A stretch of DNA of 64,000 bases from Desulfocapsaceae bacterium (GTDB lineage Bacteria; Desulfobacterota; Desulfobulbia; Desulfobulbales; Desulfocapsaceae): the NCBI GenBank assembly GCA_031292275.1, contig JARLHL010000114.1:1-64000 (forward strand), written 5' to 3'. Shown one piece after another: positions 36,091-45,598 of the stretch (within the stretch, counting starts at the first letter, position 1; each line of letters opens with the position of its first letter). Position numbers and translations under genes: made by a program. The notes beneath the pieces are model-generated. The model made no database searches, had not been told where the DNA came from, and saw only the letters and a program-made list of their open reading frames with translations.

Positions 36091-36183
36091 ACCAGTAGGG
36101 CTGAACCAGGTTGGCCGGCCATAACAAATATGAAAGCACATCACTTCAACAAGTCAAAGCCGCTGTTCCCGGAGGACTTTCAT
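36091..36183 (+). repeat. Dispersed ~95-bp intergenic element, copy D
   Basis: ACCAGTAGGGCTGAACCAGG, TTGGCCGGCCATAACAAA, TATGAAAGCACATCACTT, then CGGAGGACTTTCAT at its end. ATGAAAG and CTTTCAT form the terminal inverted repeat. Located 26 bp upstream of the acyltransferase start. The rest of the 36066-36636 gap holds only the terminator of the PEP-CTERM gene and unassigned AT-rich DNA. Confidence 0.7.
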
Positions 36184-36576
36184 CTGAATACTGATTGTTC
36201 TCTTAACGAAAGATATCAAGAAGATATGCTGTTGTACCAGCTTACAGTCAGTCTGCCCCGCCACACAAGGGCGGAAACGCCCCCCACGATCTGGCGGCAC
36301 CACATCTGCGGCACGACATCCGCTTTTGATTGAATGCAGCCCCCCTTCCTCGATCCTCATCTCAAAACTGCAACCACTGCCAGCACAGTTTTGACGGATC
36401 AGACACAAAACAATCGCAAGAGGTCTAATGATAAGTTGATTGAGTTCCAGGCTGATTGAGACGCAGCAAGAGCTAAACACCGATTACACTCTCTCGGGGC
36501 ATCATCAATGCCGAGCAAAAGAGAGTCAATATTGCTGTGAAAACAGAGAGAACTGATCTCGAACAATCATTGTTTA

Positions 36577-36616
36577 TTAAAAAAAGAAGGAACCGAGACA
36601 AGCCCGGCTCCTTCTT
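36577..36616 (-). terminator. Intrinsic terminator after PEP-CTERM gene
   Basis: AAGAAGG (36584-36590) pairs with CCTTCTT (36610-36616), extended by CCG/CGG and one mismatch; on the minus strand the stem is followed by seven T. It is 20 bp past the stop of the PEP-CTERM gene. Confidence 0.88.
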
Positions 36617-36636
36617 AGGTCCAACTCAATAACGCC

Positions 36637-37431
36637 TTAATTCTTCAATTTTCTTCGATACAGGCCCGCAAGGCTGACCAGACCGAGGCCGAACAAAGCC
36701 ATCGTTGCCGGCTCCGGAACGGAATTACCGGCATGCATCTCAATCGGATCAGTCAGGCTCTGGCTCCAACCCGCTTCTGCAGCACCAGCCTTGGGAGGCA
36801 TGACGTTGAACGAGAGGAGCATATCATGATAGTTGCCGGAATCATCCATTATAAGACCGGTGTGGAGAAAATCGTACAGCGAACCACCCAACAGTGAACC
36901 GTAGCCTAAGCCTTGACCGGAGGTCGGGGAATTAGCGTTTAAGACGGTCTGCATCAGCGTAACAAGCGAATTTCCCGGGTTTGCGCCGCTATCAAACATA
37001 CCGTAGGCAAGAACATCGTCACCCATACCAACATATCCTGCCTCACCGATACGGCCATTCGGTCCAGCAAGCAAATCGACGCCCCCACTGGTTTGATAAA
37101 TGGTGAAACCACCTCCCTGCAGCCCGATGCTGTAGCCGGTTTCGATCGCTGAGACATAATTATCTGTAAGGCCGTAGAAAGTGCCATAGATCTGGTCGGT
37201 GGCCGAGGAGACCCACAGACGGTTTGCAACAGTCATATTTTGATCAGAAAAAACACCGTTTACCGTGATGACACCCCATGTCTCCCCATCCCGGATACTC
37301 TGCGAATACCCTGACAGATTAAAAAACAGCGGCCCCTCATAGCCGGCAATCGCATCAAGCAGCGTTGCCGATCCCTGTTGAGCGAAGAGCAATGAACCAG
37401 CAGCACATAAACCCATTATTGTCTTTTTCAT
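36637..37431 (-). CDS. PEP-CTERM sorting-domain protein
   Basis: A 264-residue exported protein. Signal peptide MKKTIMGLCAAGSLLFAQQGSA; the mature part is Gly/Ser/Asn/Tyr-rich and low in Lys, as usual for exosortase substrates; the C terminus has the full sorting signal: VPEPATMALFGLGL, a hydrophobic stretch and YRRKLKN. The protein should be processed by an exosortase and released or attached to exopolysaccharide. No enzymatic domain is seen. ATG at 37431 is the only start that gives a signal peptide. A sigma-54 promoter and a perfect palindrome upstream show it is under NtrC-type control; the GAF-kinase/NtrC pair begins 870 bp upstream in the opposite direction. Confidence 0.9.
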   Translation of the reverse strand: MKKTIMGLCAAGSLLFAQQGSATLLDAIAGYEGPLFFNLSGYSQSIRDGETWGVITVNGVFSDQNMTVANRLWVSSATDQIYGTFYGLTDNYVSAIETGYSIGLQGGGFTIYQTSGGVDLLAGPNGRIGEAGYVGMGDDVLAYGMFDSGANPGNSLVTLMQTVLNANSPTSGQGLGYGSLLGGSLYDFLHTGLIMDDSGNYHDMLLSFNVMPPKAGAAEAGWSQSLTDPIEMHAGNSVPEPATMALFGLGLVSLAGLYRRKLKN

Positions 37432-37670
37432 AATTCTAAACTTCTTCCTCCACTTGTTGATGTACAACAGCATTGCCGTACAATCCTTTACTGTTCGAAA
37501 AACGAACCATGGGCGTTCTGCCCCCCAAAAATAGTGGACAAATTCCCTTCCCGGATTATTCACCTGAAAAGCATTGCAGTCCCTAATGCGTCAATCCGGA
37601 GCAGAGAATCCTATCACTATTCATACTGACTAAAACAGTTAGAAAACCGTTACGAATTACCCCTAATAGA

Positions 37671-37685
37671 GCAAACACCGTGCCT
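37671..37685 (-). promoter_or_regulatory. Sigma-54 promoter of PEP-CTERM gene
   Basis: Minus strand AGGCAC (37685-37680), spacer GGTGT, TTGC (37674-37671): a single mismatch at the first base of the consensus. It implies a 5' leader of about 225 nt before the ATG at 37431. PEP-CTERM genes are commonly under sigma-54 activators in other bacteria. Confidence 0.8.
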
Positions 37686-37778
37686 GATACAACAATTGCT
37701 CCATATATTTTATATTTCGTTATATCTATCCGGATTAAAAAAATATTTTCCAATTAAACAGAAAATGCCATTCCGTAA

Positions 37779-37802
37779 ATTAGTGTTGCACGCAACACTA
37801 AT
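37779..37802. promoter_or_regulatory. Perfect 11-bp palindrome, likely enhancer site
   Basis: ATTAGTGTTGC (37779-37789), 2-bp centre AC, GCAACACTAAT (37792-37802). Centred about 105 bp upstream of the -24 element, the same geometry as the palindrome upstream of the zraP-like promoter. The rest of 37432-38305 is AT-rich and shows no supported gene. Confidence 0.7.
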
Positions 37803-38305
37803 GATGCATTCTTACTATTGCAATTTACAGTTTTAGTATTAGAATGTTAGAGAATGATATCATCAGAATGTAATGTTAGGGATTTCGCAACCATCCAGAA
37901 GCTGTATGAAACGGTTAGACAATAACATTGGCACAGGAGGCATAATACGGATGGAATTGACTGCATCGATGGGGTTTGCCGCACGCACACTCCGCTCCCG
38001 GCAAGAAGAGAGTCCTCGCATTTGCGCTCTCACCCTCTCCGATATCGTCCGGATGGTGGAGGCGAAAATTCGGATCATTCAGGCTTCAGCTCAAATAATG
38101 AATAATGGTCGAACCGCACCTTGTTCAGGACGCAACAAGGAGTTCATATACAAAAGGTTGTCTTATGATTGTTCGCGAATATAGACCCATACAGACCGGA
38201 CAGCCGTCGCTGCCCATCACGTCCCTTTACGCCGCTCACGGTATCGGCCGATCATTGCGGATGTCCCGGGCCAGCCGTCTCTCACCAGTCCGCAGGAGAA
38301 AGGAG

Positions 38306-40633
38306 ATGAAGCGAGCCGCACGCCTGCTGACACCGGCAAAGGGAGGCGGAGGTTTTCGCTGGAACCCCTCCATCCCTGCCAAGAATTCAAAAGATGATAT
38401 GCTCAGGGCAATGCCGCGCATACACACGTTGGAGGAAAGGGATAATCCCAACGAAAATAAGTATATTATAAACATTTATCTCGATGCCCTTCACAAGATA
38501 AACAATGCGGCAATGCATTCGGCAAACGAGCTCGGTCTGTTGAATGAAACCTGCAGGATTGTAACTGAAGACTGCAATCATGCCTCCGCATGGATCGGTC
38601 TTACCAACGACGCAGACACAGACTTGCGACCTGTAGCCAGGGCCGGATTGCAGGAGGGTCCACAGGAATGGCAGCATGTCATCGCGGCAGATTCGCCAGC
38701 CAGTACGGCCATGCGGAGCGGCACGGTACAAATTTGCCGCTGGAGCGAAGCAAAGCCGAGAATTGGCCTCTGGAGCGGCCTCGCATTCAAACCAGGATGC
38801 TCCTCAGCAATTTTCCTTCCCTTGAAGTCCGGGGACCGGGCCATCGGGGCCCTGGCAATCTACTCGGAGCAGTCGGACGCCTTCTCGGAGGATGAGGTAG
38901 GGATGCTCGTTGCAATAACCGATGCCCTCACGTGTGGAATCACGGCCTTACGGTCCCGTCTCACCAACGAGGAGACACAAAAGGCCTTACGGGAGAGCGA
39001 ATTTCGCGGCCGACTGCTTTCAGAAACAATCAGCCTGCTGCTGACCACGGAAGATCCGAATAAATTCATCAATGAATTGTGCTGCAATGTCATGGAATAC
39101 CTGGACTGCCAGGCCTTTGCCAACTTCCTCCCCAACAGGAAGGCTGACAATTTTGTCCTCAACGTCTGGACAGGCATCTCCGAAGAACAGGCCCAAAGGG
39201 TTCGCGTCCTTGAGTACGGGATGACCATCAGCGGCCGCGTGGCCCGGGAACACCGCTGCGTCGTGGTGGAAGATATAGCGGCCAGCAATGACCCTCGTAC
39301 GGAGCTGATCAGATCATACGGCCTTCAGGCTTACGCTTGTTATCCGCTGCTGGTCGAGAATCGGCTCATCGGGATCCTCTCGTTCGGCACAAGGACCAGA
39401 AAATCCTTCTCATCGCAGGATCTTTTGCTTATCAAAACCGTCGCCGATCAGGTAGCCGCCGCCCTGGAACGGATACGGCTAGTAAGTGAGCTCAAGGAAT
39501 CCCGGAACACACTGGAGAGGAGGATCTTCGATCGCACAGCTGAACTCAGCGCCAACGAAATCAAATACAGGAAGCTCTCCCAGGAATTCCAAACTCTTTT
39601 GTCTGCGATAAGCGACACCCTGGTTTTGCTCTCTCCCGAACTGGAAGTCCTGTGGACAAACGGCGGGAATGCCTCCCTGCTGAAGGTGCCGGCCACTGAG
39701 GCAGCAGGAAAAAAATGTTTCCAGCTGGTCTGCAACCGATCCACCCCCTGCGAGGTATGCCCGGTGCAGATGTGCATGCAGACGGCAGAAAAGGAGTTTG
39801 TGGTCGAAACCCGTGACGGTACGGTCCTGGATAAAAAGGCGTTCCCGATCAAAGAAGAGGGGAAAGTCACCAGCGCCATCCTCATCGTGAGCGATATTAC
39901 GGAGAAAATGACAATGCAGGCCGAAATGATGCAGGCAGGGCATATGGCCTCACTTGGCGAACTGGCGGCAGGCATTGCCCATGAGATCAACAACCCCATG
40001 ACCGGCATCATCAATTATGGCCAGATTCTGGTCAATGAATGCAGCCCGGAAAGCATGGAAATAGATATCGGCAGGCGCATCGTCAAAGAGGGTGAAAAGA
40101 TAAGCCGCATTGTCAGCAATCTGCTTTCCTACACCCGAGACAGGCGCAAGAGCAAAAGGCCGAACCATCTCCCGGTCATCCTGGAAGAATCAATTTCCCT
40201 CACCCAGGCCCAGATACGCAAGGAGGGCATCGCCATCAATATTGACGTCCCCGCCAGCCTGCCTGAGGTAAATGCCAATTTTCAGCAGATCCAGCAGGGA
40301 TTTATAAATATTATCAATAATGCCCGCTTTGCCCTGAACGAAAAATATCCGGGGAGGCATGCGAACAAGCGCCTGGACATCAGCAGCGAGAGAGTCCTGA
40401 TCGATGGCAGCCCCTTCGTACGAATAATTTTTCATGATCGGGGGACAGGGATTCCGGCCCATCAGCTCCCGATACTGACCAAGCCGTTCTTTTCGACAAA
40501 GCCCTTCAGACAGGGAACAGGACTTGGGTTGAATATTACGAAAAAGATAATCGCCGACCACGGCGGCACGCTCAACTTCGAAAGCATTCAAGGTGAATTC
40601 ACCAAGGTCATCATCGACCTCCCAGCTCATTAA
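38306..40633 (+). CDS. Soluble GAF-GAF-PAS sensor histidine kinase
   Basis: A 775-residue kinase without membrane spans. Two GAF domains (about residues 65-225, with NHASAWIGLTND and AIFLPLKSGDRAIGALAIYS; about 240-395, with AYACYPLLVENRLIGILSFG), a PAS domain (about 430-540) containing the cysteine cluster CNRSTPCEVCPVQMC, which could bind a metal or iron-sulfur cluster, an H-box [19 protein letters not shown] (about 560) and a HATPase domain (GTGLGLNITKKIIADHGG). ATG at 38306 follows AGGAGAAAGG; the frame is open to 38105 with further starts at 38105 and 38165, but the added residues are Arg/Pro-rich and look non-coding. It forms a pair with the regulator 18 nt downstream. Confidence 0.85.
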   Translation: MKRAARLLTPAKGGGGFRWNPSIPAKNSKDDMLRAMPRIHTLEERDNPNENKYIINIYLDALHKINNAAMHSANELGLLNETCRIVTEDCNHASAWIGLTNDADTDLRPVARAGLQEGPQEWQHVIAADSPASTAMRSGTVQICRWSEAKPRIGLWSGLAFKPGCSSAIFLPLKSGDRAIGALAIYSEQSDAFSEDEVGMLVAITDALTCGITALRSRLTNEETQKALRESEFRGRLLSETISLLLTTEDPNKFINELCCNVMEYLDCQAFANFLPNRKADNFVLNVWTGISEEQAQRVRVLEYGMTISGRVAREHRCVVVEDIAASNDPRTELIRSYGLQAYACYPLLVENRLIGILSFGTRTRKSFSSQDLLLIKTVADQVAAALERIRLVSELKESRNTLERRIFDRTAELSANEIKYRKLSQEFQTLLSAISDTLVLLSPELEVLWTNGGNASLLKVPATEAAGKKCFQLVCNRSTPCEVCPVQMCMQTAEKEFVVETRDGTVLDKKAFPIKEEGKVTSAILIVSDITEKMTMQAEMMQAGHMASLGELAAGIAHEINNPMTGIINYGQILVNECSPESMEIDIGRRIVKEGEKISRIVSNLLSYTRDRRKSKRPNHLPVILEESISLTQAQIRKEGIAINIDVPASLPEVNANFQQIQQGFINIINNARFALNEKYPGRHANKRLDISSERVLIDGSPFVRIIFHDRGTGIPAHQLPILTKPFFSTKPFRQGTGLGLNITKKIIADHGGTLNFESIQGEFTKVIIDLPAH

Positions 40634-40651
40634 AGCGGTGAAGAGAGAAAT

Positions 40652-42367
40652 ATGACTGCAAAAATTCTTATAATCGATGACGAAGAATCCATCAGGTTCA
40701 CCTTTGAAAGGTTTCTGAGGGCCGCAGGATATACGGTGGTCACAGCGGAAAGCTGTGCAGAGGCCATAGAGCAGTTTGCTCATTCAAGCTTCGATATGGT
40801 CTTTGCAGATATCATCTTGGGTGACGGAACCGGCATCGACATCCTGCGCGAAATCAAGTCCAGGGGGTTGATCTGCCCTGTCATCATGGTCACGGGAGAT
40901 CCGGGCCTTGAAACAGCCACCGAATCCATACGTCTGGGTGCGTTTGACTATATCCCGAAACCCATCAATCAGGAATCGCTGCTCCACGCGGCCAGAACTG
41001 CGTTGAAATATAAGGCCATCAACGAAGAAAATGAAAAATTCCGGGCAAACCTGGAGGCCATTTTCAGAAGCGTCAAAGATGCCATCATCACTGTGAATGC
41101 AGATGGGGTGGTCATTGAAATCAATGAGGCGGCCGTCAGCATATTCGGATACTCGCCCAACGACAAGGGAAAGGCCTTTAACACCCTGCAGGGGACAGGC
41201 ACCGAACAGTTGGCAAAGATCCTCGACGAGGCCCTCGGAACGGGAGAGCCGCTTACGGTTGATCGCATTGAGTGCCAGTCCGCCGACGGAACGACGCGGG
41301 TTGTCAGCGTCAAGACGTTTCCCCTTCTTACTCCTCAGGGGATACCGTCAGGACTGGTCATGGTTTTGAGGGACGACACCCGTGTCGTCGATCTGGAAAA
41401 GGCCCTGAACAATCAGCGGCAGTTCCATCGGATCGTCGGCAAGAGTGGGCCGATGCAGAAGATTTTCACTCTCATCAGCGCACTGTCCCAGGTACAGACA
41501 ACGGTTTTGATTACAGGAGAGAGCGGGACCGGCAAGGAACTGGTTGCCGATGCACTGTACCAGAGCGGGGAACGCAGCAGTAAACCGATGATCAAGATAA
41601 ACTGCTCGGCCCTGCCTGAAAGCCTGCTTGAAAGCGAACTCTTCGGGCATGTAAAGGGGGCGTTTACAGGTGCCATCAAAGACAACATAGGCCGCTTCCA
41701 CAGCGCCAACGGCGGGAGCATCTTTTTCGATGAGATCGGCGAAATCACCCCCACTGTCCAGGTCAAGCTCCTGCGCGTCCTTGAAGAAAGGGAATTTGAG
41801 CGCCTGGGAAGCTCCACCCCGACCAAAGTCGATATCCGGCTGATTGCGGCGACAAACAAGGATCTCAAGGAAAAAGTCAGCTTGGGAGAATTTCGGGAAG
41901 ACCTCTACTACCGGCTGAAGGTGGTCGAAATCAAGTTACCGGCCCTGCGGGACAGGCGTGAGGACATCCCCCTCCTGGTCAACCATTTCCGCAACAGCTT
42001 CAACGCTACGTTCAAAAAAGACATCAAGGAGGTATCTTCCGACGTGCTGAAGGCCTTTCTCAAATACCCCTGGCCGGGCAACGTTCGGGAACTCCATCAC
42101 ACCATGGAGCATGCCTTTGTCCTGTGCAACCATAATATCATTACCTTTGACCACCTGCCGCCGGACTTTATGGGCGGACGGGCGGGGCAGTCCCCCGAGG
42201 ACAGGTATGAAGCCGACTCCCAGGCAATCCGCGCAGCCCTGACCAAGACCGCCTGGAACAAGGCCAAAGCGGCCCGACTTCTGGGGATCGATCGTGTGAC
42301 CCTCTACCGAAAAATCAAACGGTTCAATATCATGCAGAGCAGCGCATTGGTATACGATGGCCGATAA
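40652..42367 (+). CDS. Sigma-54-dependent response regulator REC-PAS-AAA-HTH
   Basis: A 571-residue NtrC-family activator with an extra PAS domain. Receiver about residues 4-118 (Asp in FDMVFADIILGDGTG), PAS about 135-245 (AIITVNADGVVIEINEAAV), AAA+ about 265-495 with GESGTGKE, GAFTGA and IFFDEIGEITP, and Fis-type HTH at the end (NKAKAARLLGIDRVTLYRKI). The PAS between receiver and AAA+ means it may integrate a second small-molecule or redox signal. GAAGAGAGAAAT is the ribosome site. Nearest sigma-54 promoter in the window is that of the divergent PEP-CTERM gene. The last codons lie inside a 15-bp perfect inverted repeat. Confidence 0.92.
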   Translation: MTAKILIIDDEESIRFTFERFLRAAGYTVVTAESCAEAIEQFAHSSFDMVFADIILGDGTGIDILREIKSRGLICPVIMVTGDPGLETATESIRLGAFDYIPKPINQESLLHAARTALKYKAINEENEKFRANLEAIFRSVKDAIITVNADGVVIEINEAAVSIFGYSPNDKGKAFNTLQGTGTEQLAKILDEALGTGEPLTVDRIECQSADGTTRVVSVKTFPLLTPQGIPSGLVMVLRDDTRVVDLEKALNNQRQFHRIVGKSGPMQKIFTLISALSQVQTTVLITGESGTGKELVADALYQSGERSSKPMIKINCSALPESLLESELFGHVKGAFTGAIKDNIGRFHSANGGSIFFDEIGEITPTVQVKLLRVLEEREFERLGSSTPTKVDIRLIAATNKDLKEKVSLGEFREDLYYRLKVVEIKLPALRDRREDIPLLVNHFRNSFNATFKKDIKEVSSDVLKAFLKYPWPGNVRELHHTMEHAFVLCNHNIITFDHLPPDFMGGRAGQSPEDRYEADSQAIRAALTKTAWNKAKAARLLGIDRVTLYRKIKRFNIMQSSALVYDGR

Positions 42368-42390
42368 GCGGACCCTATCGGCCATCGTAT
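42352..42390. terminator. Long perfect hairpin overlapping regulator stop codon
   Basis: ATACGATGGCCGATA (42352-42366) and TATCGGCCATCGTAT (42376-42390) form a perfect 15-bp stem with a 9-nt loop. The left arm encodes the C-terminal YDGR-stop of the regulator; the minus-strand gene at 42438 converges on it, so it probably serves both directions. Confidence 0.75.
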
Positions 42391-42437
42391 TTCTCAAATC
42401 CGGGCATTACCGGCCCGGATTGCCGACAATTGACGAC

Positions 42438-42779
42438 CTATGCAAGGAAGGGGGAAAGGACCGTTATCAGCAGACTCGCAGTGTTTACAACCTCTGCGGC
42501 GTCGCTGCAGGCAGTACTCACATTTTTGATCTTCGCCGCCGCAGCCATCAATCGTGCGGCGGTATCGGTCAGTGCCTGGACAGCGGCCTGGGCTGAAACA
42601 TCATCCAGATCCTGTTTCAGCTCCATGGCCCGCAGATCGGTCTGTTCGGCAATGAGCTGCCTGATCTGTTCATTAATTCCCGGAATATCCGCACCCGGCT
42701 GTTGAATCAGACCATTTAATTTTTTGATAGAGTCCTGAAGCGTCTGAATACCTGCCGCAGTAACGTCGTTTGGATCCAT
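42438..42779 (-). CDS. Hypothetical helical protein
   Basis: A 113-residue protein predicted to be almost wholly alpha-helical: IQTLQDSIKKLNGLIQQPG, then PGINEQIRQLIAEQTDLRAM, then an Ala-rich C-terminal part (AAVQALTDTAARLMAAAAKI) ending in a hydrophobic helix LLITVLSPFLA. No signal peptide and no recognised family. AGGGGGGTACGCG precedes the ATG. It is the last of three minus-strand genes (phospholipase D-like, lipoprotein, this one) with gaps of 80-140 bp, so it may form a unit with them. Confidence 0.62.
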   Translation of the reverse strand: MDPNDVTAAGIQTLQDSIKKLNGLIQQPGADIPGINEQIRQLIAEQTDLRAMELKQDLDDVSAQAAVQALTDTAARLMAAAAKIKNVSTACSDAAEVVNTASLLITVLSPFLA

Positions 42780-42858
42780 CGCGTACCCCCCTGATTGATT
42801 ATTTACGATACGGATAGTTGCCCGATCATTTCACAACCGAAAGCAGAAATATCCCCTC

Positions 42859-43929
42859 TTATTTCTTTGCGCCAGTCCCGGCAGCGGCAGTCTTCGGTAC
42901 CGCAGTCTTGGGCGCCGCGGTCCCGGCGGCAAGGGAGGCATTGAGCTGCTCGGCTGCAACTGCGAAATTCAGGCTCGCATTCAGAACAACAGGGGCCTGT
43001 CCCGTATCATTGGTCAAGGCTGCCGCCAGCTGCCTGTGGGCCTCGACCAGTGCAGAGATCGTCGCCCGCGGATCGCCGGCACGCGCCTGGTTGAAGGCAG
43101 CAACCTTAGACTCCAGGGCAGTGAGCCTGTCCTGGTATTCAGCCTGACTAAGCTTGCCGGCGGCGCCGGTCTCAAAGGGCTCCGCAAGACTGATCATATC
43201 ATCCGCCATATGGGCAAGCTGCATCTGCCTGATGGATAACAGGGCATCGGTCATTGTCTTGCCCATCGCCGCGACAGACACATCCATGGCAGGCACGGAG
43301 GCCTTCAGTGCCCTGTACCGCTGTTCGTCGAGATATCCAGAAAGTCCCTGGCCGATAAGGTTTGTCGCAGAATCGATGACCGCAGCAGTTTGCGGCGCCT
43401 CCGGTGCAACCGCCGCGGTCGCAGTTGAAAATGTCCCCATTGCTGTGCCCAGATCCTGCGACGCCTGCTTAAGCGAGGTATCGTCGGCGGCATTGGTGAC
43501 GGCAGTCAGGGCTGCCGCATAGATCTTCAAGGCATTGAAAACCTGGGCCGCCCTCGCCACCTGGGCCTGCAGCCTCAGATCATTCTGCGTCGTCTGAGTA
43601 AACGGAGAAGGGTCTCCGCTGAACGGCACGACGCCGCATTCCGGCAAGCCCGGAGGGAGCGCATTGGCATCCAGACAACCCTCCTGCAGGGTCAGCCGCG
43701 TCTTTGCCTTCACATAATCAGCCTGTTTGTCCTGAAGAACCAGACCGGACAGAGACTGCTGGCCACTCTGATAACTCGCCACTGTGGCATTGACACCCGT
43801 ACTGAATCCTGAGATCTCCTGATTGTAGACATACGGAGAACAGGCGGATATCCCCCCCAGGCAGATTGCCGCTACCGCCATGGTTCCGATTCTGTTTTTA
43901 ACGCTTCCCCACCAAGAGTGACATGCCAT
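42859..43929 (-). CDS. Predicted lipoprotein of unknown function
   Basis: A 356-residue protein with a lipobox: Arg/Lys-containing start, hydrophobic AVAAICLGG and ISAC, acylated Cys about residue 30. The mature protein is helix-rich with many Ala/Gln/Thr and no aromatic-rich core, resembling elongated helical-bundle lipoproteins. A cysteine pair (EGCLDA and PECGVV) could form a disulfide. The C terminus repeats PKTA (APKTAVPKTAAAGTG), a disordered tail. GAGGGTAAT is the ribosome site. It lies between the hypothetical helical protein and the phospholipase D-like gene. Function unknown. Confidence 0.7.
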   Translation of the reverse strand: MACHSWWGSVKNRIGTMAVAAICLGGISACSPYVYNQEISGFSTGVNATVASYQSGQQSLSGLVLQDKQADYVKAKTRLTLQEGCLDANALPPGLPECGVVPFSGDPSPFTQTTQNDLRLQAQVARAAQVFNALKIYAAALTAVTNAADDTSLKQASQDLGTAMGTFSTATAAVAPEAPQTAAVIDSATNLIGQGLSGYLDEQRYRALKASVPAMDVSVAAMGKTMTDALLSIRQMQLAHMADDMISLAEPFETGAAGKLSQAEYQDRLTALESKVAAFNQARAGDPRATISALVEAHRQLAAALTNDTGQAPVVLNASLNFAVAAEQLNASLAAGTAAPKTAVPKTAAAGTGAKK

Positions 43930-44071
43930 ATTACCCTCATACGGAAGAGATCAGATTTTCGACAAAAGACCTGTTCGAAGCCTGCCGCCATCACTCAGGC
44001 CAACAATTCTGCAGCACTGCATATTCTCACAGCCCCCCTGACGGGCTCTCTGGCGATGCCTTTAAGCCGGG

Positions 44072-45598
44072 TCAGACAGCCCCCTCCAACTGCCGGGGAG
44101 GAAAGACGATATCCTTCCAAAAATACACCCTTCCTTCGGGCATAGTTCCGCCTTCCATGGCCGCCTTGTTTCGAACCGCCTGCTCTTTGAAAACGGTGAA
44201 GGCGTCATCCGGTTTGCCAAGCAGGGCCCGGGCATCATCAACGGAGATCTGGAGATGCTCCGCCCAGAGCTGCGCCATCCAACTCTTTATACGCCCGACA
44301 TCCGTGAAGGCGATATTCATTTCAGAGTGGAACCACATGCTGGTAAAGGCGATATTGGCGGATCCGCCGGTCATGAGAGCCCAATCGGCCCCCAAAACCA
44401 CCATGGTCTTAGAGTGGATGTAGGTCTCGCTGTTGATAACCTTCCCCTCCTGGCGGGGATCAGGCCTGCTGTTCCCCAGGGTCAGCAGGGCCACATTGTC
44501 CTGGCCTTCAACCAGGGGCGACGCGAGCGAGTAGCTTCCCATGCTTTCCAGCATGCTCTCGACCTTCCCGGCCATGGTCCCCTCATCAGGTTTGGAAGTC
44601 AGCAGAGCCAGGACCTTGGCGCCCCGCAGAGCGGCCTCATGAATTTCGGAAATAATCCCATGATCAAAAAAATACTGGTCTTCAATATAAATCAGATCCC
44701 CGGCCCCGGCTGCGCCCAGGGCATTCAAATAAAACTCCCTGATCCCCCTGTCCCCCCGCTCTGTGCCGGGATAGGTGTCCGGGGCGATGGTCCGCAGGAC
44801 CTGAAGCTCAATCCCATCGGGAACTTGTGGAATCTGTTCGGCGGTCACCGACGCTACGGCATCGGTCGTCACATCTGCATGGCTGATGCTTGCACCATTA
44901 TAGCGTTGAATAAAATTGGCCAGGATATCGCCCACGGCAGGCCCGGTGATCTTGTAAAAAATATCATGCAAGGGAGGCGTCTGCTCAAGCCCCTGCAACG
45001 GATCCTTTCCCTTCGCCACCCGGCGCGCATCCAGGGAATCGTGGGCCTGGGTATCCCAATAGGCCTGGACCGGGTTGATGCCGCCGACAAAGGCCACCAC
45101 GCCGCCGGCGCCGTCATCCATGATATAGGTCTTCTGATGATGGCAGCCGAGATCGGCCGGAAACATCAGGGGAAAGGGCTCAAAATGGCCGTGCGGGGAC
45201 TGATACCAGCCGTGATAGCCTTTTGCGGTATCCCAACGGGCCTGGATACTTCCCGGTCCCTGATTGACGCCCGGAATCGTCGCCGGAGAAGGATCCGGAA
45301 TGGTGTCAGGGGTATGGAGAGCAGGCTCCCACACGACTATGCGGACATCGACCCCCTGTCTTTGCTGGTTTCTGAAAATATCGAAAAGGCCTTCTCCGGT
45401 TTCCGGAACCAGCAGAAAATCCTGGGCACCGAAGGAAATAGTTGAGTAGATAAATGTTCTGGCGCAGTAAAAGGATGTGGCTATCTCCCGGTAGGCCGCC
45501 TGTCCGTCGATAAAGATTTCAAGGCCGTTTCCCTGCCGCGACGGATAGGCTCCCTGCGCGGCCCAGAGCGGCGAAGGGGCATTGTTGTCAGTGGGCAT
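44072..45598 (-). CDS. Phospholipase D-like protein
   Basis: A 508-residue PLD superfamily protein. First HKD motif HQKTYIMDD is complete (H-x-K-x4-D). The second, HSKTMVVLGADWALMTGGSA, keeps H-x-K and the GGSAN segment but has Leu where Asp is expected, so one half-site is altered. Between them are LIYIEDQYFFD, a hallmark of plant-type and bacterial secreted PLDs, and IQRYNG. No signal peptide is apparent from the ATG at 45598 (ribosome site GGGAG 9 nt away); the frame is open to 45916 but that part looks non-coding. Such enzymes act on phospholipids, or as antibacterial effectors; nothing here proves secretion. Neighbours are a lipoprotein downstream and a divergent muramidase. Confidence 0.82.
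   Translation of the reverse strand: MPTDNNAPSPLWAAQGAYPSRQGNGLEIFIDGQAAYREIATSFYCARTFIYSTISFGAQDFLLVPETGEGLFDIFRNQQRQGVDVRIVVWEPALHTPDTIPDPSPATIPGVNQGPGSIQARWDTAKGYHGWYQSPHGHFEPFPLMFPADLGCHHQKTYIMDDGAGGVVAFVGGINPVQAYWDTQAHDSLDARRVAKGKDPLQGLEQTPPLHDIFYKITGPAVGDILANFIQRYNGASISHADVTTDAVASVTAEQIPQVPDGIELQVLRTIAPDTYPGTERGDRGIREFYLNALGAAGAGDLIYIEDQYFFDHGIISEIHEAALRGAKVLALLTSKPDEGTMAGKVESMLESMGSYSLASPLVEGQDNVALLTLGNSRPDPRQEGKVINSETYIHSKTMVVLGADWALMTGGSANIAFTSMWFHSEMNIAFTDVGRIKSWMAQLWAEHLQISVDDARALLGKPDDAFTVFKEQAVRNKAAMEGGTMPEGRVYFWKDIVFPPRQLEGAV

Noticed and set aside
38105-38305. A longer N terminus for the GAF-kinase (starts at 38105 or 38165)
   Set aside because: The added residues are Arg/Pro-rich without a domain, whereas ATG 38306 has AGGAGAAAGG directly upstream. 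The longer forms cannot be fully excluded.
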